A DNA stretch of 17,877 nucleotides from Saccoglossus kowalevskii (GCF_000003605.2 NW_003108579.1:645447-663323), one strand, 5' to 3'; shown: positions 1 to 12,231, numbered from the stretch's first letter. The notes: a model not told the origin generated them from the letters alone. Translations and numbers: made by a program.

Positions 1-169
1 ACCTCAGTTAGTTCCATGGATGTTGGCGAAACGACCATTATTTAGAAATTCCCGCTAATTTTTACAAAGGCCGCATTGCCATCTTGTGCAATGCTTTATC
101 GGAGGCGGCCTGGGACTATGGATTGAATACTACATGTATAGCGGGGTCAGCTAATGTAGGTCAGGTAAT
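1..169. other. GC-richer edge segment with nested hairpin
   Basis: No gene is recognised here. Two complementary arm pairs are visible. The outer pair is aggccgc (68-74) with gcggcct (105-111). The inner pair is gcattgc (73-79) with gcaatgc (88-94). They share two bases, so only one full fold can form at a time. The stretch is richer in CpG than what follows. Function is unknown; it may be part of a repeat that begins to the left of the window. Confidence 0.4.
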
Positions 170-233
170 CGAATGTTGAGGTAATCGCAAGTCAAGCGAA
201 CCGAATGTTGAGGTAATCGCAAGTTAAGCGAAC
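170..233. repeat. 32-bp tandem repeat, two copies plus decayed third
   Basis: Two head-to-tail units, 170-201 and 202-233, both begin cgaatgttgaggtaatcgca and differ at one base (gtcaag versus gttaag). A further unit beginning cgaatatcaagac at 234 is strongly diverged. Only one substitution between the clear copies suggests a fairly recent duplication. Confidence 0.85.
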
Positions 234-530
234 CGAATATCAAGACATTTGGACGTGAAAATAACCGAATCTTATAACAATTGAATGTCAAGATAATGTC
301 TAAATAACGACACAATTGTAAAATTATGAAACAATGACAAAATAATATTGTAACAATTACACAATAATGAAATAATTAAGAAATAAAGTTGAAATAATGA
401 AACAATAGCAATACGATGCTGCAGTAATAACACAATAATGGAATAAGCGCAAAATAATTTTTAAATAAAGACCAAATAACCGAATAATGACTAAATAATA
501 ACCAAACAAGTTTCCATATAATGACACCAA
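234..530. repeat. degenerate A-rich simple repeat
   Basis: This is a long A-rich, T-poor run on the plus strand, built from variants of aaataatga, aaacaatga and ccaaataac spaced about 8 to 10 bases apart. No exact unit persists, so it reads as an old, decayed short-period satellite continuous with the 32-bp repeat. No coding frame is supported. Confidence 0.6.
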
Positions 531-1419
531 GCTAATTTTGGCGGTATTCTCACCCCATATGATTTGTGTACGCGATGCGAAGAAAAGTTATCGAACGCAA
601 GAGACGGATGAAATAAGCTTACCGAGCATGTATTGTAAGTTTATTTGTTGTTTATTTGTGTAAATTTGATTGTAGAACATTTGAAAGTACAAGCAATATA
701 ATTAGAGAATGATGTGAAATGCTTTCAACTGTTTAAATTGACAAACTCTAGATATGAAGATAATATCGTTTTGAGTTGAGTATACAAAAATAAGAGATCA
801 TCAATATATTCCGGTTTGAGTACGTCAATATTCTAAACATTTTTAATATTAAGTTGTGCGCAATTTTTAATGACATATTCGCCTGGTGACAGTTATAAAG
901 TTATTATACATATAATGATATCATGTTTATGTTTATGTTGTTGTTCTTTTTTGTAGTCTATGTAGTCTATATTACATTTATATTTCAGATATGTAAGTGG
1001 GTTTCTGTTCATTTTAGTTTAATTGAATTAACTCAAATTAAATACGAATAGGCATATATGAAAGTAGGGAGTAAATGGAGTGAACGGAAAACATGACATA
1101 AGTATATAAAGATATATTACTATTAAATATGCGCGAACGATTTCCTGAATATTATTAACTATTATTTCAAGGACTTACGCACTATTTGGTTACGGCAATT
1201 TAAAACGACGGTCTACTTTCTATTCGTTCTGACATTGTAAATACGGCGAAATTACTTTTTATTCTTATTGAAAATAAAAATTGAGGAACGATTTCAGCAC
1301 GATATAAACGGTGTAATATTATGAAAGATAGGTATTGGGTGCATGTCTAGGTTGAATACATAGTCAGTGACGCAATGCATGAGGTGCTAAGTAAGGTACC
1401 GTGTCATTATAAAATATAA
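531..1419. other. AT-rich non-coding stretch
   Basis: I see no gene, RNA gene or repeat that can be supported. A CpG-richer patch lies at about 540-640 with a splice-donor-like cggtaagc on the minus strand, but no long frame joins it. Confidence 0.5.
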
Positions 1420-1483
1420 TACAGTGGCCCCTCGCTAAGTCGCGGGTGTCGGGATCCAAGCAAAATCCGCGACTTATCGAGGG
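1420..1483 (+). mobile_element. Probable terminus of a DNA transposon or MITE
   Basis: A TA dinucleotide (1420-1421) precedes cagtggcccctcg, which resembles the CAGTGG-type ends of TA-targeting cut-and-paste elements of the pogo/mariner kind (family knowledge, not a search). Directly inside it, 1429-1445 and 1467-1483 are 17-base complementary arms with one mismatch around a 21-base loop, a subterminal hairpin as seen in such ends. The opposite terminus (expected to end ccactg followed by TA) was not found in the window, so this may be a truncated or solo end. The superfamily assignment is uncertain. Confidence 0.5.
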
Positions 1484-2891
1484 TCTTCGTGAAAGAGGGG
1501 GTCGTGCATTGAATTTATAGTGTCGCTGGCGTCAACTGCATGAGATGATATGAGCAGTGATGCTATCAGGCGCTTAGCTGGGCTTGTGGTAATTATACAT
1601 GCTTATTGAAATGAAAAAAAGTCGAACGTATTAAATATTTACATTATACATATGTTACTATGGTTCGTATTATCAATTCGATATATCGATTTCTTGTAAC
1701 ATCAGAAGGTTATTATTTCTACTTTTATTTTCCAAACGCATTTTTATTGGTTCAATCAAAATACTTTGTTCTACATTATATACTGAAATTACGACCACGT
1801 TACCTGCTTGCTTATTAAATATTTGTGTCAAATATTATCTACAATGGTCATCTTGTTTTACTGTACACTTTTCAGAGCTGTCTCAACTGGGTTTATTTCC
1901 TGGATGGTATATTTAGTTGTGGCCAATAAACAAAGTGTTTATATATTATCGTACATCTTCTGGTCTGTTCTAAATTAGTTCGAGTGTTGTCGCTTACAAT
2001 TATTTAAATTACAGTCGTAATTAGTTATGGGAAGCCATTATTAATTCTCTTTTAACTTCCATTCACTGTTTAAAAGTTTAATGATTATTATATTTAATAA
2101 AATATATCAACAAACGTTCAAACGTATTTGAAACTTATTTATATGCATTTTTAATAGCGTTAGGAATGGGAATTATGCTAATTGTATCCACGGATACTGT
2201 GTTCATACAGGCATTCCGGTTTGACCCTTACAACACATCAATGAATAAAAATACCTGATTTGTGTCTAGTACTTTAATGGAAGCAGTAATTTCAATCTTT
2301 CCCTTGTACATCACCCGTATTTATGAAATAACGTAATCTTTAAATTGTTATTACTCTCCACGCTTTGTATCATTAAAATAACACTCCTTGTCACGCTACG
2401 TTTAAACGACAACTGGAAGGAACGGATTGTTCAGCCACTACTCTTCCTATAACCCGCTACAACAGCAATGGAATATTTCGAAAAGCAGTTTCAAAATTAT
2501 TAAATAGTTCAAAAATAAAATTGTGGACATTATTTATTCAGAAAATATTATACGTTTAAAAAAATTATTTTAGACTGTCAAGAAACTGAACACAATGCAT
2601 GTTTCATCGGTATTGTTATGAAACGTCGATTGCAAATAACTTTGGCAAATGCAACATCCTTATAATCGATTTACAAGCCTACACGTGATAAGAGCATAGT
2701 TTCTAATTACCCAAGCAAACACGTGTTTCTAATTGATATGGGCAACCAAAGCCCATGTGTGCAGTTTTATGTTTGCATAAACTGATTCAGGAGGGATATC
2801 TGAATTCGAAATCACGATTCTGTCGGATACGATTACTCAAGAACTGTAACAACTCAAATCCGTAACGAATATTACAGGAGTCGATAAGAGG
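1484..2891. other. AT-rich non-coding stretch
   Basis: No supported gene. The first hundred bases, which contain gaaagagggggtcgtgc, may still belong to the transposon-like element to the left. The rest is AT-rich with no long frame, tandem repeat or RNA signature that I can recognise. Confidence 0.5.
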
Positions 2892-2947
2892 CTTACTACA
2901 GAACATACGAAGTGAGAGTCTTACTAACAGCACATTCGAAGTGGCGC
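2892..2947. repeat. 28-bp tandem duplication
   Basis: Units 2892-2919 and 2920-2947 share cttacta at the start and cgaagtg near the end, with a few substitutions and a small internal shift between them. This is a simple local duplication. Confidence 0.6.
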
Positions 2948-5947
2948 AAACCTGGTATGTTTACAATTCTGAAAATTTCAGTGGCGAGAATTTAGTAATT
3001 AAGGACTTTAGAATATTATCGACGGTTATGGAGATTTTATGTCAACGATCCGTCATTATACACGGGAACTCGTTAGAAGCATGGCATTGGCATATGCAGA
3101 CCCATCACGCAGATCTCCAAATAATTGGTCCTTCATTAAAAAGTTATAATGTGTATATACACGAACATCCAATTAATGAATCTATCATAAACTAACTTTA
3201 TGATATGTCAGCAGTGGTTACGCAGGAAATCTGAATATGGCGGTCTGTATATATTATGATAATGTCCCGTATTTTTGTTTCAGGTATATTGTGACCACCT
3301 TTATCGTACGTAGTCGACGTTACTACACACTGTAATGACTGAGGTTTAAATTGTTGGTAGTTTGTTTTCAATACTAAGCGTTCCAGAAATGATGGGAATT
3401 CGAACAAGGAGATGATATTTGGCCATGTATGTGTGTAATATTATTGTCTTTATAAGAGAATAGGTAGTTTTCGTCTAGTAAATTTTCACCTTATTACCAA
3501 TTATCTCTGTCATTTCCCGATCTAGACTGATGTTATAATTACGCGGGGGAAAAGGTAAATCAAACTGTGCAGGGAATAAAAGCAAAGAAACTATCAGCAC
3601 ATGTCGTATTATGTGACGTGGCTCGTGAGGCTTTCCTAGCATTTTGCGGTGTCAGGCGAAAACGAAAAAACTAATCAGCAGTTGTTGTTGATCGATTCGC
3701 TAAATGTAACGCATGTACTACCTTGATTTAGAAGAAGCAAATTCACAGACGGTAACGTAGCATTTTCACATTTTGTTTCAAACAGCGAAAATTATTTCAC
3801 AGGGCGCGATGTTTAATATGCTGATCAACTTATATGCTACGAAATGGAAGTTAAACGTACGTTATTTTCTTATCCATATAAATCTGGCAAACGACATCCA
3901 CTGCCATGGTGAGGTATGTTTATAAAGCCTGTGAATTATTCCCCAGGGCACTCCGATCTGGGTAGGTTTTTCTGATCATGTACTACTTGACTGAGTTGTG
4001 AGAAAAAATATATTCTGCATTTTGATTGTAATGTCATCTTGGCTGTGTAGCTTTTTTGTTCATCACACTATTTTTTAGGCCGATTCTTTAGGGGGAGGTG
4101 TTCCTGTAACCTGTTTACACTAACGATGGTTGTGTTCGGGAATTCCTTGCTTAAGGGTTCGTAATGTTTCTGTAATTTATATTCGCAATGCGCGAAATCG
4201 CTCATGTGATATATTTCAACACAACTATGGCTTGCAAGTTCATATGAATGTGTTATCGGCGATCTTTGCCGATAATCAAAACATGAAAACATGTATATAT
4301 ACTGAAATATTTATAAGCACATTATGCAAACGATAGGAGGTAGGAACGCCGATATTAGTGTCAATTTTGTAGTTTATAGTATACGCATAGAAGACACACT
4401 AAAGCATCGACCATTTATGTCAGCATACTTTTTAGCAATAACCGGAATATAAAGTTAAATTAGTTGCAATAATCATTGCATATCGAGTTTAGTATGCAAG
4501 CTATATATGTTGCTGGTACGTATATTGACTGGGTAAAACATTTATTTTATTGCCAACATTCGTCATTTAATCAATTAAATGAAACGATTTCCTGTTTGTT
4601 AAACCGTGACTGAAGTTAGTTTAAGAAATCACAGATCTAGATGTGTTTCTTTTTAAATTTATGGTAATTTATATCAGTTGGCCGTCATATATTACTTATA
4701 GTCAACTGTCTTACGAAATATGCACATATAGAATCCCGAGGTGATATCAGGTACACCGTGCAAGTATTATAACAGTGCCATCATTATTGTATATTTTGGT
4801 TCCCACCTAGTCATATTACAACAGGCGTATTTCAATAAACTTGTCGTCATATGTATCTATACTGTTGCTCACATAATACAAATGAAAATAAAAACACTAA
4901 GATAAGGACGTTTATGAAATTGTTAAATTCGGAAAGGAGATCATGCATGTATTTTTCTGGGACAACTATTCAAAAAGTGGCTATAAACAACGTAAAAACG
5001 TCTATATTAATTTATGATCTAATCCAACTTTAAATTCAAGCAGTATGTTTCGTTTTGCGAAAGGTACCCAACATTGCGTGACTCGGTAATTGCTTTGCGC
5101 GTATTATTGGCTGCTTTATGTCGTGCAAGAGCACATTTAATACTGCTTTTCGTAAAGCAAAATGAATTTCAATTTGCAATAAAACTGTTATTACTTTATT
5201 ATTATCAAAAATCGGCTCCTATAAGCTAGTTAATGTGTTTTTTTCTCGTCACTCTGTAGTTTTGCATGAGAAGTGCGACTACGTTCATTTTCGCGTTTAA
5301 AGTTATTTATTTAATCACCTGCCATGTGATGTGGAAATAAGGCGATCAATCACTACGGTTATTCTGGCGTGGATTTGACTTGCTTCAACCGTGTAAATTA
5401 GACAGACATTCACGTCATTTTATGATTTTCGTTCAAGTTTTGATTAGTGAGTCACAGATCAAAGGAAATTGCACAACGCCAATCGAATAAGTATACATCA
5501 CCATCGTATTTGCAATAGACATGTGATAGTCAGTGATACACAGCGCCTTTCATATTAAAAGTTTACGCGAGAAGAGATTGTTATGGTAATTGCAAATAAT
5601 TACTGAGAAAGATGTGCAGACAGATTTTAGGTGTAACTTTTCAAGACGTAATCAAAAATTCATCCTCAAAAAATATACATCTTCATATACATTGCTATTT
5701 ATTTTACGTAATTTAATGTACACCACATAATTATTTTTTAAATCAGTACTAGAATGATACAAACAACATATAAGTGTAGATTTATTACAGACAACCACCT
5801 AAACCAATAGCTTGTAGTTTTCTGTCCATTCCCAGGGGCAATCATTCGTTTGTTTTTAATTAAACATATTAATTAGTCTATGGTACAAAAAATATGAGAT
5901 TAAATGCTGCATAAATCACCATGCGTATCAAAATGGATACCGAGTAA
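2948..5947. other. AT-rich non-coding stretch
   Basis: Several short open frames occur here, such as 2941-3195 on plus and 4068-4292 on minus. None has a recognisable motif, a convincing start, or codon use unlike the surrounding sequence, and none is flanked by paired splice signals. No RNA gene or clear repeat was seen. Confidence 0.5.
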
Positions 5948-6042
5948 ATGACAGACCGCGGACTTGTGTCTGTCTATGTTGGTTGAAACACACTTGGTGG
6001 ATATGTCAACGCAGTGCAGGGGCAGATAATTCGAGGCGTCAT
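5948..6042 (+). repeat. Dispersed repeat, copy A
   Basis: This segment matches the reverse complement of 8775-8870. Over 5979-6042 against 8775-8838, 55 of 64 bases agree with no gap when counted by eye, including the shared core acacacttggtggatat. The match continues more weakly upstream through gaccgcg and stops abruptly after ggcgtcat. Reading frames are not conserved between the copies, so this is a non-coding repeat. The family is not recognised. Confidence 0.75.
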
Positions 6043-8254
6043 AGTACAGGCTTCACGTTGTCACAGGTAAGATCTTATACCAACATCCCAAGAGATACGA
6101 GCTCATGGTGCATTGATATGTATGGTGTGTACGTGATAGTATATTTATTTTTTATTTGTTAAATTGCTTTCACACGTAAATCGATTTGCCTGAATTGGTG
6201 GCATCGTTTCTCCAGGAAACAAAGTTCAATCACAATGTCGTTAACTATGTTAAATTGGTTATTTAGTCTGGTGGGAATACAACACGGGTGAGTTCTATAC
6301 TGTGAGGTGATAGGACGGCTATACATCATGTTTATATTGCCTAGCATCGACTTATGTAGGTCATTGATACTATTGATCAAATCCCATCATTAAATCATTG
6401 AGGATTAGAAAGCAGAAAAACACGATTGTCGTACTTTTCGTCTAGTTATATGTTATTACACTAGGATTGCGAATTGGTGCAAACTGAATTTTTAATGTTG
6501 CAATTCCCACTGGTAGCGAACAGTCACGCTTCAATACCGTAATTGCCTGTATACAAGAAATGTAATACACCAGTGAGGAATCTTTAGTAGAATTTAGTAG
6601 AATGTTTAGTATCTTTAGTAGAATGATATTTATGTGGATGGGCGTAATTTATTGTAGGGAAAGGTGAACGCACAGTAGGCGATCGTGTTTATGTGTCAAC
6701 GAGGCCAATTCTGAAGAGAGTGAATGACCCGGGATCGCCAGTAGATTTTATCACATACAATTCGAAAAGAAAATTAAGAAGAGATAAAATTGATGTTTTG
6801 GTTACGGTTGGTTACCCATCCATAAGCAATCATTGAAACAAACAACTGGTAAATTTAGGTCAAGTAATAATATGAATTCATAGAAGTAATCAGATGCATA
6901 TCTGCCGACGCGATTTAAATAATAGAAAACATATATCCATCTATGCAAACGTATGTAATAGTTTGAGAAATGTTTTACCCAACGAATAAAACTATTCAGT
7001 AAATTGGTTCATTAAAATAAACATCTCACTCTACGTATTTTTGAAATTTAAAGATGACGCTAAAACTGTGAGATTTCATACAAATGACGAGCGGTGATAA
7101 TACCAATAAATATTTTGTGTAAAAATGATAGCAAATAATCGTATTCATTAGTATACTTTTAATATAATCTGATGTTTCGGGTATTACATCAAATGTTCTA
7201 TAATTCTAGTTTGTTAAAATGTGTTTAATGTTTTCTGTATGCTAGTATCTCTCACTTCAGAGATTACACGAAGAATGGCCTTTGTCCGAAATACCTGGCT
7301 GTATTGAATACTTGCCAAAGACTAACCATTAGATTACCCACTATCATTTTGCATATATTAACTGGAGGAGTTGATGGAAGGATAACCACGGGAGAGGTCA
7401 TCTGTCTATTCCGTTTTCAATATAAATAACCTAAGATCATAGTAAGAACTATTTTACACGCCAGATAACTCGTTAATTTCCTGTTAGTGCTTCACATCTA
7501 CACTTGCATTTACAGCTTTGACTTATGTGTGATATATTTTAACGCAAGGATGCTTTTCTAAAATTAAAATGGGTCATGCAGTAAGCTTGTGGGTAAGGAT
7601 GGTTCATTTCGTTTACTCGCAAGCGCATACGGTTTTAAATGCGTATATTGATATATTTTTTAGATTGAGACTCTTGTTGAATGGTGCAAATCTTGTTGCG
7701 CAAAGTGATTTTAACTGCATATCTTAAGACAACGCTACTTCCGTTAGTTCATTCAGGTAGATCAGCTAAGGTTCAATATCGCCGGTGCAAACCACATACA
7801 GTTTGATATAAAGGTAGCAACAAAAGTGTATTGTAACAGATTATTGAATTGAAATGCTATCGAAGAATTCGGTATGATTCACTGAACAGAAATTCAAGAC
7901 AAACCAGTGTGTACATGGAAAGCGTAATATTTTCTTCTTTTTCCAAACATGTTAATACTTCTTATGAATGCAGACATTACGTATAACTGCTACAGTTCAT
8001 CGCTATAAACAATGACATGAACGTTTTTGTGTGAATTCGGAAAGAAATTGAAATTTGAAGAACATGCAGCATATTCACTTACCAAATACCCTTATAGATG
8101 ATTGTATTTTGTACTGTTAATTTTATATTGACAACAGTGCTTTTTGAGTTGTGTGTTTCTTACTATACAGATAACGTACTTATGTATGGATATAGATAAA
8201 AACGTCTGTGATTTATACGCCCATCATTCAATATTTATTCCGTAATATATAAAG
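6043..8254. other. AT-rich non-coding stretch
   Basis: No gene is supported. A small local repeat of the unit tttagtagaat lies at 6580-6624: atctttagtagaat appears at 6580-6593 and again at 6611-6624. A splice-donor-like caggtaagat lies at about 6064, just after repeat copy A. Nothing else stands out. Confidence 0.5.
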
Positions 8255-8391
8255 CCGATTGAAAGAAAAAGTCTATCAGTTTATAAAATTAATTACTGAA
8301 AAATTTGATCCAATATGTTCGACAGAATATGTTCATTGTGTCAAACCATTCCAGATGAACTATTTAAATATCAATGTGCCGTACGAAGAAG
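8255..8391 (+). CDS. Possible isolated exon, weakly myosin-motor-like
   Basis: What is seen: an open stretch runs from just after an AG (8253-8254) to a strong donor, gaag|gtaagt, with the intron starting at 8392. A matching acceptor, a pyrimidine-rich tract then tattcag, ends at 8527. Splicing these gives a 136-base intron, then a stop codon at 8533-8535. The peptide includes STEYVHCVKP. That weakly recalls the myosin head segment just before the SH1 helix, usually of the form HYVRCVKPN (family knowledge). No other myosin motif (P-loop, switch I or II, relay) was found upstream. The resemblance is about ten residues and may be chance. If real, it is a lone or degraded exon. Confidence 0.15.
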
Positions 8392-8774
8392 GTAAGTCAA
8401 TAGTAAGTTATATGTTAGTTGTTGTTTATTGTAATGTAATTTTACAAACTAGAAGTAACAATTGAATAAGGTGTAACTGTCTCCATGAACATTCATTTTT
8501 TTAACTCCCTGTTATGTATGTATTCAGATGTATAACTTAAGGACCAAGCCTATTCTAAATTATTGGGAAAGTTATTACATGACGATGTTCATTTTTTTAT
8601 TATGTACAGTTATGTACCTAATGTTCAAAGCATTTTGTTATGTGTTGGAGTGTCTTACTTTGAAATATTTGACTAACTTTTATTTGAAAATGTTAATATT
8701 AAAACAGATCTATAGAACATTGCACAAAACGTGTACAATTAGTCATCATATATATATTTGTTCACTTTATATCC

Positions 8775-8870
8775 ATGACGCCTCAAAGTATCTACCCCCG
8801 CATTGCGTTGCAATATCCACCAAGTGTGTTCGAACCAAAATAGAAGAATACAATCCACGCGGTCAGTCAA
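8775..8870 (-). repeat. Dispersed repeat, copy B (inverted)
   Basis: This is the reverse-complement partner of 5948-6042, with 55 of 64 bases identical in the best part. Copy B contains ggttcgaacac on the minus strand, loosely like an RNA polymerase III B box. Copy A has lost it, and no A box at a suitable distance is visible, so a SINE origin is possible but not shown. The 135-codon plus-strand frame at 8528-8935 runs through this repeat and is judged a chance frame. Confidence 0.75.
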
Positions 8871-9160
8871 TGCATGTTGCGTTTTTTTCGCTGTATATGG
8901 CATCCTCCTTGTGCAATACATTATTTAATATTTAATTAAAACCAAATAAACTAATAATTGCCCCAACAAATTTACAGAAATCTACAAGCTACAAGGTGTA
9001 CCTGGTTGCCTGTAATACAAGAAATGTACACACTACACTTATATGCAGCTGTTTATATTGAAAACCGAATTCATTGGCATAAGTCCACCCAATTATTCAC
9101 ACATACTGGAGTTGTCCGACAGAAAGCGTTTAATTCCATAAAAACTACATACATATAAAC

Positions 9161-9247
9161 ATGAAATACGAGATTCGAACTCACAATTCGGCAAATGCGT
9201 CTCGTCACTTTTAGCAAAATCGCGCCCCGTTACGCGCTGTTCTAAAA
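9161..9247 (-). tRNA. Degenerate tRNA-Ser(GCT)-like sequence
   Basis: On the minus strand, in order: a D-arm-like segment with paired gcgc blocks (agcgcgtaacggggcgcg), a possible anticodon loop ttgctaa (GCT), a long variable region, and a T arm, gtgag-ttcgaat-ctcgt (9168-9184), which pairs fully if two G-T pairs are allowed. Order and spacing fit a class II tRNA. The acceptor stem pairs poorly, the first base of the A box is wrong, and one anticodon-stem pair is broken. I read it as a tRNA pseudogene or the head of a tRNA-derived SINE, not an active tRNA. Confidence 0.4.
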
Positions 9248-9359
9248 ATAAGACGTGAAGTAGCGTGTAGTGAATGCGCACATACCCAATTACTTACATT
9301 TCTATTAAGTATAGTATGCCCTTGAACAGCCGAATCTGATTCCATGTCAAAATAATTTA

Positions 9360-9377
9360 CACAAACATATGTTTGTG
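9360..9377. repeat. Perfect 18-bp palindrome
   Basis: cacaaacatatgtttgtg equals its own reverse complement, and symmetry ends at both sides. It is AT-rich and may be fortuitous, but it could bind a dimeric protein. Confidence 0.6.
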
Positions 9378-12127
9378 AAGTATTATAATTCTACAGTCTA
9401 CAGACCTGAATTTGAAATATAGCAAATGCGTTGCCAGTATGGCGATTATCTCGCTTTAATCTCTGAAACAATCAGCATATGGGATTATAAGTTCAATTGA
9501 CAATTGACATTTCAAAGCAACAATCAGCGATAGTGATGTACCTTATCGTATTTCCTGTAGTGAACTAGGATTATAACAACAGTATTAACCCCATTCCATC
9601 TTTGATTGAGCACTAATTTGCATTTTAATACCCTAGACTTCTGATCCCATACGACATGTAAAAACAAGTAATCACATGTTGGTTTAATCTCGAATACATT
9701 AAACTTCAATAATAGTATGATATAAATTGAATATACAAAATGAAGTCACACTGGTATCAGTTGTAATTTCATTCACATTCATTTCCGAGCAAGGTTTCAA
9801 CTGTTTCATAACTTTGAATTTTAGTTTTGTCTGCAACAGCAAGTTTTTATCTGAGCTTCACTGATTTCAATCGGGTCTATCAAAGAAAAAGTTTCATTTT
9901 TCAAGATTTATTCAGCAGACGCCACGAATCGTTAATTTAGTGATTATCAAGTACCTGTCATGGGTGATGTTCCAAGAATGGCAATAAAGGTCAAACTAAG
10001 ATCAACTGACGTGGAGCTAGATGACTTTGGAGTGTATCATGATGCAGTAATCTGTTAGAAAAAGTCACAGGCAAGTGTGGACAGACAGACATAGATTCAC
10101 AGTTTCGATCAGAGTCGAGTAAATTGTACGAGAAAGCTATATACCACGAAAATAAAAATCCGTTAATTTTCCCATATACAGAAGATGTAATATACCATTT
10201 GTTATTGCGTTAGTAATGTTCATAGCTGCCTGAACAATGGATATCATGGCATCGAGTGGTATAATTATTAACAGAAAGGATGGGTTACTGGATATTAAAG
10301 ATTCTGGCTAAAGGTATGGCGTTATATGAGGTAACCCACAGTTTCGAGTGAATGTTTCCTAATTATACCACGATATTAGAATTAATATTAAGCAATGCAA
10401 TCGGTTGTATTATCTTGAATATTTATCAATTTACATAGAAACAATTGAGGTATATATTTATAATTTAACATCGATATCAAATATTGAATGTGATTTGTAA
10501 ATACATATACGTCTCAACCGAGTCTCGGCATTCAGAGAATGGTAAATTTTTATTCATTTTCTTTAGTTTTTATCTTAATTTTCAAGACTTCAAAAGATTT
10601 GTTGATTTAGCGCTCATTTTGTGCAGATAAAAACAACACAGAATATGCTTCACTACTTAGGGCACACTGGTTTGGCTGTACGGTCCCTTAATGTGAAAGC
10701 CGTGAAATGGCAACAATCATCAATTAACATGGACACGTGACTGATTTGCATAGTTATTTCATATCTCCTGCTAATAGTATTCGTTGGGGAATGTAACTTC
10801 AGAAATTATAACAAAACAAAACAATATGAATGGAGTGTTACAATAAAAAATGTATAGAAAACTCAACTTCAGATAAGAATACTTATTTTGTTGTGTGTGC
10901 ATATGCATGCGGTATTGACTGAATACTGCAGTACTTAAGTAGTAGCTACTATATATTACAATATCCGTCGCGGTGATTAGCCACAATGAGAACAAAAATA
11001 ATTTTAATTCTAAGGAAACTGAATAAAATTAAAAATATTATAGTAACTAGGCAAAATTAAATACAAATGAATAAAATAAACAACGCCAGTTAATCTACTT
11101 ATTTGCCGTGTCATTTCGGTTGAATGTTTATTACATTTACGTGTGTCTTGGTCACAAATAACGATGTAATTTGCACGGTATAATGGTGAAAAACAACATG
11201 ATCATTTATTTCAGTTTAATATACCAACAGACAATTTTGTCTAAATTTTTTTAACACTGCGCTACAATATCGTTTCTCATGCGCATTTATCTTCAGAGAT
11301 ATCCAAGTGCATACGTATATAAGCATGCTATCAGTTTATTACCACGGGCAATGTATTAATGGTCACTCGATATAGTGTATTTGGCATCAATTACCGGGAA
11401 GTGTTACTTTACCTGCACGTTTTTTAGACTAACATCATGATTAACTTTCAATGAAAAGAACACATAGATAATGTTGCCACCCCATTATTTTAGGTCACAT
11501 TGAACATAATAACATATATAAATAACTCAGAATTGAGTATTTCGATACTACCTCGGGCAGTTATTCCTGTTAGTGAAAGGTCAATACATTTAGTCCCAAT
11601 TAAAGAGTCGTCGTTGTTCCATATTACTATAAGTGCGTGATAACAAACATATTGTCTGTTAGCTTAACGTCATTTTCGGCAAAGTTCAAAACATTATTTT
11701 AATGGGTTGGGAAACGGACCAATTACCTGACAACAGCAGGCCACCATTATGATAAATAACACGATATCCATTTGAGGGAAATTGAAGATTCAATAAGGAT
11801 AATGTCGTTGAAAGTGTTCCAGATATAGACTGAAGTCGTGCCAACTAAATAATGTGATTTAGAGCGCGGAGGTTTAGTGGAGACCATGTTTGTTTTCACT
11901 ATAATGTTATCGAAGTGAAGAAAAGATATTCATTGTTGTTTTATTTTGTGATTTGTATTACAATTATCTGTAGTCATCTTCAATTGTTTGTATGGGTTTT
12001 AGCATTAGCTTTAAAGAGTATACACCTGCCGTGTAAACATATACCACAATTGTTAAATCGACAGCAGCGCTCGATTAAGTTAGTGGCCGTGGAAATGCCA
12101 TTAACGGATATCCCTTCCCAATAAATT
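9378..12127. other. AT-rich non-coding stretch
   Basis: No gene, RNA or transposon is supported. The open frames here are under 80 codons, rich in I, Y, F and N as expected from AT-rich sequence, and without motifs. Confidence 0.5.
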
Positions 12128-12139
12128 GCGCCATCTAGC
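12128..12139 (-). promoter_or_regulatory. CTCF-core-like motif
   Basis: The minus strand reads gctagatggcgc, very close to the core CTAGRKGGCGC described for bilaterian CTCF. Binding is inferred from the motif only. The surrounding 12120-12240 is richer in CpG than its neighbours. Confidence 0.3.
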
Positions 12140-12199
12140 AACCACGCGCGACAACATATTTCCGGGCGCTTGATTTACGAATGCATTTAATAAAGGTGT

Positions 12200-12231
12200 A
12201 TTGTTCACGTTCAGCCGAGACGATGAACAAT
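12200..12231. repeat. 8-bp inverted repeat
   Basis: attgttca (12200-12207) pairs with tgaacaat (12224-12231) across 16 bases. The stem can be extended by a CG pair if one base is bulged. Confidence 0.45.

Noticed and set aside
1-38. Minus-strand ATG after an in-frame stop with 12 codons and a donor-like edge
   Set aside because: It is too short and cut by the window edge to support a first exon.
2941-3195. Plus-strand frame of 84 codons
   Set aside because: It starts at GTG, overlaps the end of a 28-bp tandem duplication, and has no domain, splice sites or distinct codon use.
8528-8935. Longest open frame in the window, 135 codons on plus
   Set aside because: Composition is that of random AT-rich sequence (Y, L, I, F, C rich), it shows no motif, and its second half runs through dispersed repeat copy B, whose partner copy is full of stops.
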